Positions 10,008-22,365 of a DNA stretch of 64,000 nucleotides are shown one piece after another. Both the position numbers and the translations under genes were made by a program. The DNA is taken from contig NW_017386030.1 of NCBI RefSeq assembly GCF_000237925.1, positions 496,001 to 560,000 of the forward strand, given 5' to 3'. Numbering within the stretch: position 1 is the stretch's first letter; every line of letters starts with the position of its first letter. Below the pieces are notes generated by a model. That model made no database searches. It saw nothing but the letters and a program-made list of their open reading frames with translations, and was not told the DNA's origin. Origin of the DNA: Schistosoma mansoni (Eukaryota > Platyhelminthes > Trematoda > Strigeidida > Schistosomatidae).

Positions 10008-12791
10008 ACAGTCATTTGACGCAATTATGCAGAATTGATTTTTTATCACAGCAAGTCATACGACACGTAGTTCTCTTGCATCTTCCAACTAAAGGATAGA
10101 TAATCTTGCGAATAAACAATTATTATAATTGTTATTTGTTTGATTCATTACTAATTGTGAAATATTATTCAAATAACGCATCATTCACTGTACAATATTG
10201 TCAGGATTGATGACTGAAGTGAATTCATAAGTTAGTTAGATAATTTATATCCGGAATCACGGATTAAAGTGACTATTTGATTCACTGTGAATTTGTCGTC
10301 ACATTTCGCGAGAACATATAGGAATTCAATGAAACTATGTTGAATGTTAAATAATGAGTTTTGACGTACCGATTTCGTAAATTCACACAACTCTTTGCTT
10401 TCAGAAATGTACACACTATGTTGTCACCAGGTTCAGCAAAGCCCGCTGCATTTGATTTTTGTTAGTTGGTGAGTTTCTTCACATGGCTCCGGTCTTGTGA
10501 TAGAAGCAAATGTTGTACACAGTTTCTACACACGGAAAGTGGTAAATAACATTGTAAACTCACTCACACTGACTACTTTGAAGTTCGTGCAAGAAAGCCA
10601 GTTGTTCCCATACAGAAACTTCATTTGTAATTATGTTAATTCATTCAAAAAACAAAGGGAGAGTGACGATGATTCTCATTTCATCGCTGACGTTTTTCTT
10701 GAATAAATGTCAGTCGAACTATTGTGATGGACAGTTTCAAATGATGTGGCCACATTCTGCACTATGTGCTGTCAACTAGCACATCAGGCTAGTTGGATAA
10801 TCAACATTCATCGACTGAATAAGTGTTATTTTATTCAACGAATATTGAAGTCGATCTGAACTTAAGGTTATAGAATGATCACTTCAGTCATCGTGATCTT
10901 ATTTCAATAGTCCAACACATAATAAACTGAAAAGTGTTTGTGCTTACCCGGAGTACATGGGAAAAAGACTGAAATTTTGTGTAGGCATCAATCGTTTAAA
11001 ATATGCCAACGATATCAATTGGTATCCATCCTCCATTTTACAATGAAGAAATTCACACATCTTGGTTATATTACTCGGTATATCAGTATAGACAGGCGTT
11101 AGCAGGTGTGGATCATCGAAATTCTTTGTTGATGGAATTTATCACAGAAAACGGAAACAGCACAATTACGAACTCATGAAAATAACTCAAACCGTTTTTG
11201 TGACATTTGCAACGATGATGATTGTTGGAATGAAAACACAGATAGTTGATTTCAATTCAGATAAATTCAGTGGTCCACTGTTCAAAACACCTAATCATAA
11301 ACACCAGATACTTACAGGATTAGGTTGCACTATCCTCCTTTATCACACATAACTCAACGATTTTGCTTCAAGATGTGGAAACACTTAATTGACGTTGAAT
11401 TTTCAAAAGAAAAGAAAACAGTGACGTTTTGGGTTATGACTTTACAAGAAGCCTTCCAATTTCATTTCGCACAACTATTCTTCAACACTTCAATGACAGT
11501 TCCATCACTGTTTTAAAAACAAAAAAACTGAATAATGTAGACCATCAATAAGATATCATTAATCGCCATGATAGATTAAAGAAAATTTCTATGCTGACAT
11601 AATGATTATTGGGTATAAATAGAGAGGAAGATAAGGCTAACAGATGATTGTTCATGTAGGTCTGTGTAAGTCAGAATATAAATAACGTAGCTTACCTTCA
11701 TTATTTCCACACCTCATTCTACCGGTCAAGCCGGATTTCATCTGGTTTACCTTAATTACTTTAGAAACCTGAAAACAAGTGAGGAAAATGTGAGTGAAGA
11801 TCTGTCAACACACAACAACCTACATCGTAACCAAACAACCATTGAAGGCATGAGTCGTCACTCACATTACCATATTCAGAGACAAAAAATCTTATTGACG
11901 GTAAGCATACTGATCTCCTCAGTTTCCTCAGGCGTGTGCTCCATTTAGTCTAAAGAAATATACTCACTGACATTAGTTGACAACCTCAGTAAAGTTTGTT
12001 GAGTGATCAATCTATCTATCTATCTATCTATCTATCACAAAATGAGGCGAAAAACGGAAACATGACTACCTGTCTGTTCAAAGTGAATGTGACTGTTAGC
12101 AAGAGATGGAACCGTTTGAAAGTGCTCATATCAATCTATTACAGTTCATTTTCCAATAGAATTCTTTCCTTAAGGTTTGAAGGCGCCAGCATTTCGTAGG
12201 AGCTATGCGTCTCCTAGGGAACCATTGACTTATGTTGCTCAATCTATCTCCTGATTATCGTTGTGGTCTATCATTCCGCATCAACTTCGTCAAATCGTGG
12301 CACAAAACACTCATTCAAAGGCCACTAATCACACTTACAGTAAACATTTAGACCTCCTCAGTTCCTTAGAACTATGCTTCATCCAGTCTACAAAGATATT
12401 CTGACTCACTTCAGTTGGTAGCAATTCATTTCTTATAATTCATTATTTTTAAAAGCTGCTCAAACAAAGTGTATCATTAAGCGGTTATTAATAGGTTCAT
12501 TTAGTCTGCGTAAACATTACAAAATTTTGATGTCCCTCTATCTAGTTCAATGTTTCTTGATGCATTCGACAGTATTCATATGCACAAAATAAGAGAATAA
12601 TCTGAAGTACTTGAAGCCAAACTATATTATCATTCAATTATGCAACTTACGCTATCAAAATGGAAAAATATGTCAGCATACTATTTTACCATAGTACTTA
12701 CATATAATGCGCGTCCTGCAAACAGAAGAATACCGATATTTAGAATATGAAGTATTAATGATGAGCATGTCATTGCTACATGTGACACTGT
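10008..12791. other. Non-coding spacer of the inverted duplication
   Basis: No conserved coding stretch was seen. A TCTA microsatellite lies at 12010-12036. Confidence 0.45.
12010..12036. repeat. (TCTA)n microsatellite
   Basis: About six and a half perfect TCTA units. Confidence 0.95.
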
Positions 12792-13197
12792 TTTATTTAT
12801 TTATTTATTCATTTAAACACATAAATATTGGTCCAATGGGGCACCAGATATATATGCGCACACAAATCTCATTTTGATTTGTGTGAGGGTTGTGATACTG
12901 CTCAGTTGCACAAACTGAAGCAGGTGGTTTGCTTAGGAGGCAACACCTGTAGCCTTTGAACTAATGGTCTGAAACACAAGTCAGTGGGTCATCGTGAGGA
13001 GATGCAGTCTCATGGTAGCCAGTGACTGACGATTGATTCGTACGCCTTTTTTCCCTCAGGATACTGGAGCCCATGTACACCATTGGTTTGGAATCAGGGT
13101 TTTCCAACTCCCCTATGTGTGCATGCCGTGTCCAGCAACCCGGTCAAATCGCCGGACATTGGCTTTTCGAAATTGAAAGGACGAAAATCGAATGTTG
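12792..13197 (-). mobile_element. 500-bp SINE-like element, truncated and folded copy
   Basis: The (TAAA)n tail reads as TTTATTTATTTA at 12792-12812, and the body is antisense to about 13169. From 13170 the same sequence resumes in the opposite sense (AAATTGAAAGGACGAAAATC). The copy thus ends in a short inversion, as happens with twin priming during target-primed reverse transcription. It is a family member with the copies at 25176, 34274, 40630 and 58964. Confidence 0.8.
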
Positions 13198-14588
13198 AAA
13201 CAATAAATCACAAAGCTTTTAAATAGATCTGATAGTTGATGAGATATTCACATTAGTGTATTATTCATTATAATCACCGATGAAACAATCGACCCTAAGT
13301 ACACATCGCATAAGCTGTGGAGTGTATGTTTACAAATAAAACATGGTAACTTAGTTGTTTATACAACTCACTAATTTATCGATGTTCGGTAACCATGGAA
13401 AATGAATAGCTTTACATTATTCGTTTTCATAATTTCTTATTTTGAATGAATAATATTCAGGAATGACAGTGTAATATGCACGATATATTTACTTATTTTG
13501 AAATACAGACTTCCAATCAAGTTCCACTGAAGGCCTGATAATGAAAATGTATCTCTTCATTCATCTATTCACGAATGAAACTTGATTATGACCTAATTTA
13601 TCCATATTAATCTATTTGTTACACGTAAAATCTAGTTCATTCCTGTTCACGTCAACTGCTCTTTCATTCTCAATCAATATGTTTAAACAATAAATGGATT
13701 ACATTGTAATACTTTGGAAAACAACTCACTTACGAAAATATAACAGAGAATGTGTGAGCAATTACAATGAATGTTGGTGTAAGTATTACTATTTCACGTG
13801 TGATGTACACAGTCATTACATGGATACATACTTTCACCATTATCTTGTTTATGATGAGACTGTCTGATGGCTAATAATTCCTCTGATATAATGATAGTGA
13901 AACAAAATTCATGTCTATGTTTATCTGTTTATTGACTATCCACCTCTTTCGATAAACATACGTATTATTACCAGAATAAACTAAGACATGTTTTATCATC
14001 TTCCTTTCGTGAATTAGGTAATGCAGTTCAATTAAATGAGGGTTTCAAAGATCATAACTATGATATCAATGATATGATGAGGGTTTCGATCAAATTCACT
14101 GGGAAGAATGTTTAAACTCTAAAATGCTGGTTTTATGAAGCTTTTAGTTAACCATGTGACCAGTATTATCTATAGGACAGTTCACATACTAAATGATTTT
14201 CTGAGATTCTGTTATCACAATGTAACAGTGTTATTACAAGTGTTCATGGTCGTTTGTCGAATGAATAATTTTGAGGAAGAGAACAAGTTTGAATGTCATG
14301 ATCATGCGCATATGCTAATTAAGAAACCGTTGAATATTGAATGGTTCAAAGAGTAATTCATGGGCATTAAACGTGTAGGAACTAAGTGGATGACTGAAAC
14401 GATTTGGAGGACATCAAAGATAATTTGATAATTCATATGCTTCAGAATCATTTCCCATACAAAATCGTTTATTTTTGTAGCTTTGATCAGTTCAATTGAC
14501 TGAATATACCGAGAAGTGTCGTATTGATGAGATATCTACTTCAATGTAGTTTAAACAGACCCTAGACGATGTTCTTTTCATTTTGGTG
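13198..14588. other. Non-coding spacer
   Basis: Nothing was recognised. A 73-codon open frame at 14135-14356 has no domain signature or splice context that supports it. Confidence 0.4.
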
Positions 14589-16048
14589 ATTGAATATTTT
14601 CACTTAGCAGTAATGAATGTGTATTTTGAACACATTTTAGGTGATCAAATCACATAAACAATATAATCAATCTATACTGGTCAACTCTCATGACATAATC
14701 AAGTTAAATAGAGAACAATCTATGCAAAGAAATAAGTGAGAATTAAAAGAACATAACAAAATATCATTGATGAACTCACTCCAATTTGACATGTCAAAGT
14801 CATTCCAAGCATCGCCTTTACCAAAACATTGTCGATTTCTCCTACGAAGCCTCCTTTGTACATTTTCATCGAATCTGTGTTTATTGAAGGAAAACATGAA
14901 AGTTTGATGAATCATCTACAGTGAATTAATTAATGACAGTCTTTGAAATGAACTGGAAAGCAAAATGAACCTCATGAACTGTAATTAGTTTGCTGTAAGG
15001 CATCAAACTACTTACAACTAGAACATAATAAGATATCACTAACAGTTTAGAACGTAACAAAATGGATGACACTGATATACTGGAGATATTAAAACAACAT
15101 CGATTCATGAAACGAAATGTGAATAAACAAAATTCAGTGAGAATTTTAATTCGGAGAATATGATGCTCTTACCAAAACGGTCCAATAGACAGTGCATCCA
15201 CGTCAATGCCGTAAAATTTAATCAACGAATGGTGGAATGACAAACTGAAAATTTACAAACATATGGATTAGTACTTCCATTTCAAAATACAGTTAACTCA
15301 CCTCATCAGTAACCACTTTCTCAAACCTGTCACTTAAAACTGGGTGAGATTGATTACGGCGTATAAGCTGCGAGTAATCACGATAATAATCAGACTGAAT
15401 ATGTGAATTCGACCCAGACTGATTACACACATATTCACAAGAATCATTTCCAAATATTACTTTTCCATCATTCTCTAATTCGGGTTTTGTACAAATTTCA
15501 TGGCCATCGATAAACTTCAAAACCAAAATGATGATCGATTAGATGGGTGTCAATTGAGCAAATAGCAGAGTATATCTGAAATGGATCAGATTAACGAATC
15601 AGCTTTATTCCATTGAAACAATTCATAGGCAATTCATCGAATACACTGATTTGACTTAACTGTACATCCAACACTCACCTCTATTTATTCTCCAAAACGT
15701 GAATAATTGATGTTAGAACCTGTGTTTCGTTTGTGTCTACCAGTATATCTGATTCCAAGTGACCATGAAGACTATCTAATCTAATAACATAATATGATTA
15801 TTGTTAACCAATCAATGTGGTAGATGTACTCATCGTTATGCCATATCCTACTGTCTATTGAAGCATATATGCTGATATTCATCTTCCGTTGGCTGAAATT
15901 CCTGACCCCTATTGATGTAAACTAGTTTGAACATGATTAACAACACTTCAATCTAATTGATTGGTTTATTTGTTATTCCACATATGTGGTCATATTGTCG
16001 CAAACAAACATTTCGTTGCTTGTAATATTCTATGAATTGATTGTCAAT
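14589..16048 (-). repeat. Large inverted duplication, right arm, inner segment
   Basis: Reverse complement of 7404-8863 over all 1460 bp. It carries the two exon-like stretches but not the transmembrane exon, which lies beyond the arm boundary on the left side. Confidence 0.95.
14780..15526 (-). pseudogene. Duplicated exons of the candidate membrane-protein gene
   Basis: Minus-strand copies of the stretches at 7926-8153 (here 15299-15526) and 8578-8672 (here 14780-14874), with identical translations. No copy of the transmembrane exon follows before or beyond the arm end at 14589. Unless other exons are used, this copy cannot encode the anchored protein. It is called a pseudogene by position rather than by any disabling change, so confidence is low. 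Confidence 0.35.
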
Positions 16049-16233
16049 ATTGCTTTGTTGTTTGATTTCATGGATCATAACAAAAACTGTTTTTTTTGAT
16101 TTACAGTTTTACTTGCAAATTTAATTTTAATAAAATCAATTTTGTTGCACTGTTCCAACGTCGTTTTATGTGGAATTGTAACTTACGAACATAGCCAAAT
16201 AAAGTCGTTTCAACTAACATACTGTCTGTTAAT
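16049..16233. other. Arm-specific junction segment
   Basis: These 185 bp, including a T-rich run near 16091-16098, have no counterpart in the left arm, where 5771-7403 sits instead. Confidence 0.7.
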
Positions 16234-16970
16234 AGATATAAAGATCAATATAGATAAGAATTGTCTTGTTCACCATATAGAAATGAAAGTGAATGTGTTC
16301 ACTTATGTATAGATGTAAGTGCTCAAAGACTAATAAAAGAAAGGCGATACGTTTCAGTGAAAGTGAAATGTTAAACATTGAAAGGATTTCTCCATCCACA
16401 CACAGATTTTTACTTAAACCAGTGGTCACTGAACCTGAAAGCTCAGTATCATTGTGATAAGAGAATATCTGATGTATGTTTAGTTCACACTATAAGTAAT
16501 CAATCGATTATTGATGATTATTGGCGGTTGAAGCCGAGACTATTTGTGTTTTAGTTATATCTGCGTTACGTAATTGTACGCTTCAAAACGATGTCGATAC
16601 TGACTAAAACATCGTTTCCTCGATTACCTCTGTCTGTAGTTGAAAAAACGGTTGTTGCGTTGTTTGGCGAATCCATGAATATCGGAACTGTTTTCAATGA
16701 TACATTCAATTGCATTATAGATATGTGGTCTGATATCACGTTAATAAGAATTACCGATATGTAATGAGAAGATGAAGTTTATCAGAACTATGTGGTGAGA
16801 TATTAGTACAATACATTTGGCACAATCTGATCACACATAACATACTTGTTAAGACATTTTTATCAAGGTCAACTAGATAGGTTAAGATAAGCAGTAACAA
16901 AGAAAGAAAATCAATAAATTATACAAAAACAATGTGATAACCACTCATATGTGATAAGCCAGCATTACCA
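16234..16970 (-). repeat. Large inverted duplication, right arm, outer segment
   Basis: Reverse complement of 5033-5770. Similarity fades inside the Penelope tail near 16975-17000, where the two sides differ by substitutions and an indel. Confidence 0.9.
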
Positions 16971-17090
16971 GGGTAGGTTAAGGGTAAGAGCGAATTGTTT
17001 TTAAACACATAAAATTAGTTTCACTTTTTGTATAAATCTTAGTATACGTCCTTGAAGGCTTTTGTACTACACTACAAATGCTGACTTCAT
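16905..17090 (-). mobile_element. Penelope-like element 3' end
   Basis: The minus strand carries the same tail as 4890-5105 (GGTAATGCTGGCTTATCAC), preceded by a decayed C-terminal coding end. It marks the outer edge of the right arm, matching the Penelope tail at the outer edge of the left arm. Confidence 0.6.
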
Positions 17091-18189
17091 GTCAACTTTA
17101 TGACCACTTTCATCTCAATGTTTCACAATGGAGGAAGACGTGTGTCTATCATGTGATCTTGTCACTGCCCAATTCATTACAAACGTGGATTAATAAAGAG
17201 CTTATTCGAAAGAATCAATCGTATTTGTACTAGAGATACTATTCAAATAGAGATGAAGCTCTTAACTTACACGTTAATGAATAATGGTTATTTATTGAAG
17301 TTTTTTAACCGCCGGAAGGGTTGCAAACGAAGTGCTCGTGTCCTTACCGTTATATACTGGTGTACATAAGAACACGGACTTTTGCAGGTAAACTCGATCA
17401 ATTGCGAAATATAAACTGTATAGATGATCATATATTCAAGCATTGCAGTTGATGGAAGATAGATAACACTCACACCTTCAATAATAACAACAATTTCACT
17501 ACCCACACTAAGCAAACTGTATGTACAGACTCAACGAAGCCAGTTTTCACCTGAGGATCATCAATAAGTAGGTAAGACTATAGTTTCTTCTTACTCCTGT
17601 CTTTGTATAGTATTCTTTAGGCTAGAAAATATGGATCAAAATACAACAACGTGTATATGACAGGAACTGCTAACTATAAAAAATTTTTGTAGTAGTGTTT
17701 TTAACTTATGTAAAAATCCAACTTGTAAAGGATTTTTTCCGCGTCAAATGTTGCTGATCATGTACCAGTAATAATAATGCATCAACAAAATTCTCCCAAT
17801 ATTTATTTTCATAGTCTTCGCAGTTTCGTGGGGCGATACACATAAGTTTCTTCATTATAACAGTATATTCGGATGAATACTTGTAGTGGCATTATTTTTT
17901 AACCACATGGACATTGAAGTCAAGCATATAATGACTGAAAAAAAGCATATTCGACATGTAAGACTTGGAGAAGGTAAGCGGTAGTGGACATGAAGAGATT
18001 CATTCAATCGGATGGCATGTCTCAGTCTTGCAGACGTGCTCATTGTGTGTAACTTATTACTCTTAACATTAAACATATTATTCTATACCCAGCATAAACG
18101 TGTTCTTCAGAAACACTGAATGTCACACTGTTATTTGCATGATATGATAAATCAGTGAAGACAATGATCCGGTTTTCATATAAAATCTT
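17091..18189. other. Non-coding spacer
   Basis: No supported gene. Short minus-strand frames at 17288-17515 and 17855-18076 show no recognisable motif. Confidence 0.4.
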
Positions 18190-20995
18190 ACCGATTAGGC
18201 AACTAGTCTTCAGTGATAAGGATAGTAGGTTGGTGAGCCTGTGTTAATCCTGAAAGATTGCCTTCCAGTGAAGCTCCACCTTCTCCTTGCAAATGTTCAC
18301 TGATTGGGCTGATACCACTTGTTTGAGTAATGCTTTCCAGTCATTGACCACTCGATGAGAAAAGCGGGACCTCACTTTATTAGATCACGGTTTGTGAACC
18401 TTCTTGCTATGACCTCGGAGATTATTAGTGCTAAAGGGAGCGAAAACACAAAGCATATTAACACCCAAATCATAGTTAAAGATACGAAATGCAATATAAG
18501 ATCACCTCGCGTCCTACGATAAACAAGGCGAAAAGGTTTAGGTGTTTTAAGGGCTCATCGTAAGGGAGATTAGAAAGACCCTTCACTATTTTTGTTCTCA
18601 CACTCTGGACACGTTCAAGTGTGTTAGTACCGCTTATCAGACATGGGCTAGCTGTTTGGAGACAGTACTCTAAGTGTGACCTTACATAGGTGGGATATAA
18701 AATTCGAAAGATCTCGTCAAAGCATTTGAATGCTCGGCGAAGTGACCATAACACACGACAACCATAACACGACAACTTTCGTTCGTAAGTGACAGGGGAT
18801 TTAGCTATGGTCTTTCTACATACATCCCGAACTTTCTGATATCCACACTTAAAATATGCATATGATGTTGACAAGAATAAGTCCTAGAAGTGTTTCTTAC
18901 ACTTCAGCATCTGGGTTTTCCTTATTACCCATGAAGGGCATTGTGATGGCTTACGTGTTGACCATTGGATAAACGGTAGTTTTATGGACTACAATACAGC
19001 CTTAAACTTATTCCATCCGTCTTTGATGGATCCACCATCATCGATCGACTAATCAATCGAGATAGCACAGTTACTGATTGCCGGAATATTAGCTCTGTAA
19101 ATATTTGGACGGGGTGGAGCGGATAAGAACTGTATACTATGTGTCCGGGACTTAGAAGAAAGTACAACGTGATCACTATTCACTAGTGGTGGAAGGTGCT
19201 GAATGCCGAAGATATCTTCACAGTGGTGTGTGAGCATAAAGTCCAGCCGTTATGAATCATGTTCTCAGTCAATATGTGTCAGTTTTACGATACATTATAC
19301 AATTGCACACTGAATAATTGTTGATAATAGTTTGTTATTGAAACCCCCACCTGACGCTGTGAGCTCTGTCTGGTTGATATGCGATGAGTTGAAGTTTCCA
19401 ATGATGAGACGACATTCTGCCTTACTACGAGAACAGATGTGTTTTAAGATAAAGTCATCAGCGAACCTGTTTCTAGACTTAATTGCACATCATGCTACCT
19501 CACATGTACCACTAACATGCTCCTCCGATACGGTTGATTGTATGCGGAAGTGATCCCTAACACATAACATTATGCCTCCTCCGTTGCGATCTAAAACTCT
19601 ATCACCTCTAATACAGATGTAGCCTGCAATGATGCGTGAACTTTCTGTATTTACTGTGAGGCAAGTTTCTTTGACATCAACTATATCGCGACTCAATTCA
19701 TCCACCATCAAACTTATCCCAAACATTTTATTTCGAAGACTACAGGCGTTCGTGTAGCGCACAGTGAAGGTATTTCGAGAATCATTTCCTCCACCCATAC
19801 AGTTCTCGGTAGCATTGGCTTCCAATACCTGACTACTCGAAAATCCTTAATCGTAAGGTTCGTTTCGCCATTTGGCTTTCGAATTCTTAACTCCGTTAAA
19901 GCATTTTTCCACTTGAATAAATGGTGAAGCTGCCAATCTGGTCGGATACGAATATTTGCATAACACGTTTTGTGTGCGTTATTCAATATTACGTCTCTTC
20001 CTTCAACATTCTTGAATACAAACTTCAAGATCCTTCTTGGTTGAGTCTCACTTACAACCCATCTATCGAGTCTTATTACCCTCGTGATATATACCCCTGA
20101 AACATCTTCAGACAGTACATTTCTGATGACAGATTCCACAAAATGCGGATCGTATGCGTGCTTTTTAGTAGGTTTGTTGCCTTTCGACTCTCCCAGATTC
20201 CAAATAATTAAACCAGGAATGGGTATAACCTTTTCAAAAGTCATGTTCAGGGCCTTTGATTGTGATGTCAGATTCTGCCTGTCAACAGCTAACATCTTAA
20301 CGTTAGCTTTCCTTGTAACAGTGTGGTGGGAGTCGAGCGAGTGACTGACGACAATGTTTGATGATGCCAAACTTTACCCATTCTATGATGGGCTTAAATA
20401 TTGTCTTACTTTCAGACTTTGAAGGGGCGATCTGACACACAGAATGTGAGTCCGCCAATGAGTTTTCAACTAAACGGATGTTATTTTCTGCTATCTTTCC
20501 TTCTCTTCTGCATTTTCGTGCCATCCATTTCCCATCAGTCGCAGCATCTACATTAGAACCTTTCGGGACAATGATGGTTTTGTTTGGTTCATCATTCACC
20601 TCTGTAGCGACTTGGCCACCAATATCGAATGGTTACAGCCCATTAATTGTTTCGGGGTAAAAAGATCAGTTGCGTGTTGCACAGCTGGGTGTCTGGCACT
20701 TACAACACTGATGCATTCTTCGACATCAGGACCCACGCTACCAGTACAGCTCTCATCAAACTTTTGTTAGATGACGCCAGGAGGTTAATTGCTTCTTCGA
20801 TGAGTAATGTTTCGCTCGAACAACAAAACGTACAGGGACAATCAGAGTTAGTCTTTGAGTACCTTTTATAGGGAGTGGGACTTAAGCGGGTCCACATCTC
20901 ATGGAACACCTTCTTACACTGATCACATTGCATTCCTTCTTTCACAGAGGACAAGGAATGTGACTTCCCACACTCGTAAGCAAAGCTAACCATCT
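18190..20995 (-). mobile_element. CR1-like LINE lacking its RT core
   Basis: In minus-strand order: a zinc-finger-type ORF1 start near 20993-20900 (CDQCKKVFHEMW) and ORF1 C-terminal region at 19850-20370 (NIRIRPDWQLHH, RIRKPNGETNL). Next comes the apurinic endonuclease, beginning YTNACSLRNKM near 19740, continuing GGGIMLCVRDHF, and ending PPLVNSDHVVLSS near 19180. The far C-terminus follows (FRILYPTYVRSHLEYC near 18710, LERVQS, then RFSHRVVNDWKALL near 18350). Between endonuclease and C-terminus only about 300 bp remain, so the polymerase core is deleted. SR1 is the known schistosome CR1-clade element; assignment to it is inference. Confidence 0.8.
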
Positions 20996-22365
20996 TAAAA
21001 ATTGTCTAAAATGGCCAGACAAAATGGATATGTAAAAAAACCCAAAGCTTGACCAAATAGATCAAGTCAAAGTCGATCACTCATGCGTTGATGCAATAAA
21101 CACACAATAATTCATTGGATGAACAAGCGTGGAAGTAGTCAATATAAAACACAATTATCGTCACCCTGTAAATTGTTTCCATATTCATAAATTCGCCAAG
21201 TTATTCACCTGCATAGACTTTATTATTAGAAAAGTTTGAGCCTTTCAATTAGTTGACAGAAGTCATAAGTTGTATAACAGAAAACGTATGGATAGCTTCC
21301 TAGCTTACTCAATGCAATTCTGAAAGACAACAGTTCAAACAAACGATCCAATTTTATTATCAGCATCAGATTCAATAAGTAAATGAAATAACAGCTAATA
21401 CAATGTAACTATAAGTGTCTTACTTGTAAACAATGCTCTTCATTTTCCAACCCTCCTCGAATTTCACCTGGTCATTTGGTATTAACAAAGAAATTACATC
21501 CACCAAATAAACTGATTCAAAAACTTCAACTAGTAATATGAAATGTAAGAAAAATCTAATTGCAACTTTCATAATACTATTAGCAATTCACTGATTACAT
21601 ACAATAGTGAAATCACTGATAAGCACTACTTGTCAATCTGCATTAGAACTTTATATACAGTTTGATCAGTGATTGCGGATTCCGTTAACAGAAATTCATT
21701 CTTAGACCCTATAACAGACACGTAAGATAGTGTTAACTAAGACATGGTTTATTTACTATGCTCAAAACAAACACGCATTGCTTTACTTATTAAGAATATG
21801 TGAGTGATTAGTGTGACACGTACAGTAATGTTAGACACAGTTCCTGTATATGTTCATGAAGTGGGCAGAAAAGGCTGTCAACGTCAATTGTTACTCATAT
21901 AATTTTTCCCTCTGAGATACCTTACATAATAATATATCAGTTCATTGGAAAACGATGATACTTAAAAACGATGGAACTGTTTTCGGCCCTATATTAGCAA
22001 AATATACAATATTCGCTTAATTGCTTCAACCTATATTTTGTAAACATCTACCAACACCCATGTTCATCATCTCTATAGTTAATGAGGTGAGACATATGTA
22101 TAGAGTTTTAGAGTTCATATTTGCTCAAAACTCCGATTTCGGTCTATTCCTGACTTCATAAATGCAGAATTTCACTTGCCTTAGTTTGCAGTGTTACAAA
22201 TAAGCACATTAGGCTGAATAAAAATTCACCCGGGTTGTGAGCTACAAATACCTCAAACTACCAATAAACTGGAATAGAAGCTATGTAACAAGCAAAAAGG
22301 TTACGAAAATTGGAGTATGACGGAAAAAATAAAGTTAGTAGCTGATAAATAACGACATCCAAGAG
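20996..22365. other. Non-coding spacer
   Basis: AT-rich with no supported gene or repeat match inside the window. Confidence 0.4.

Noticed and set aside
9531-10099. Long frames crossing the N gap
   Set aside because: Most codons are N; only 9528-9684 is real sequence.
12010-12036. CRISPR-like or functional tandem array
   Set aside because: It is a simple TCTA microsatellite; no CRISPR arrays are expected or seen in this eukaryotic window.
14135-14356. 73-codon frame as a gene
   Set aside because: No motif, no splice context and no copy elsewhere; compatible with chance.
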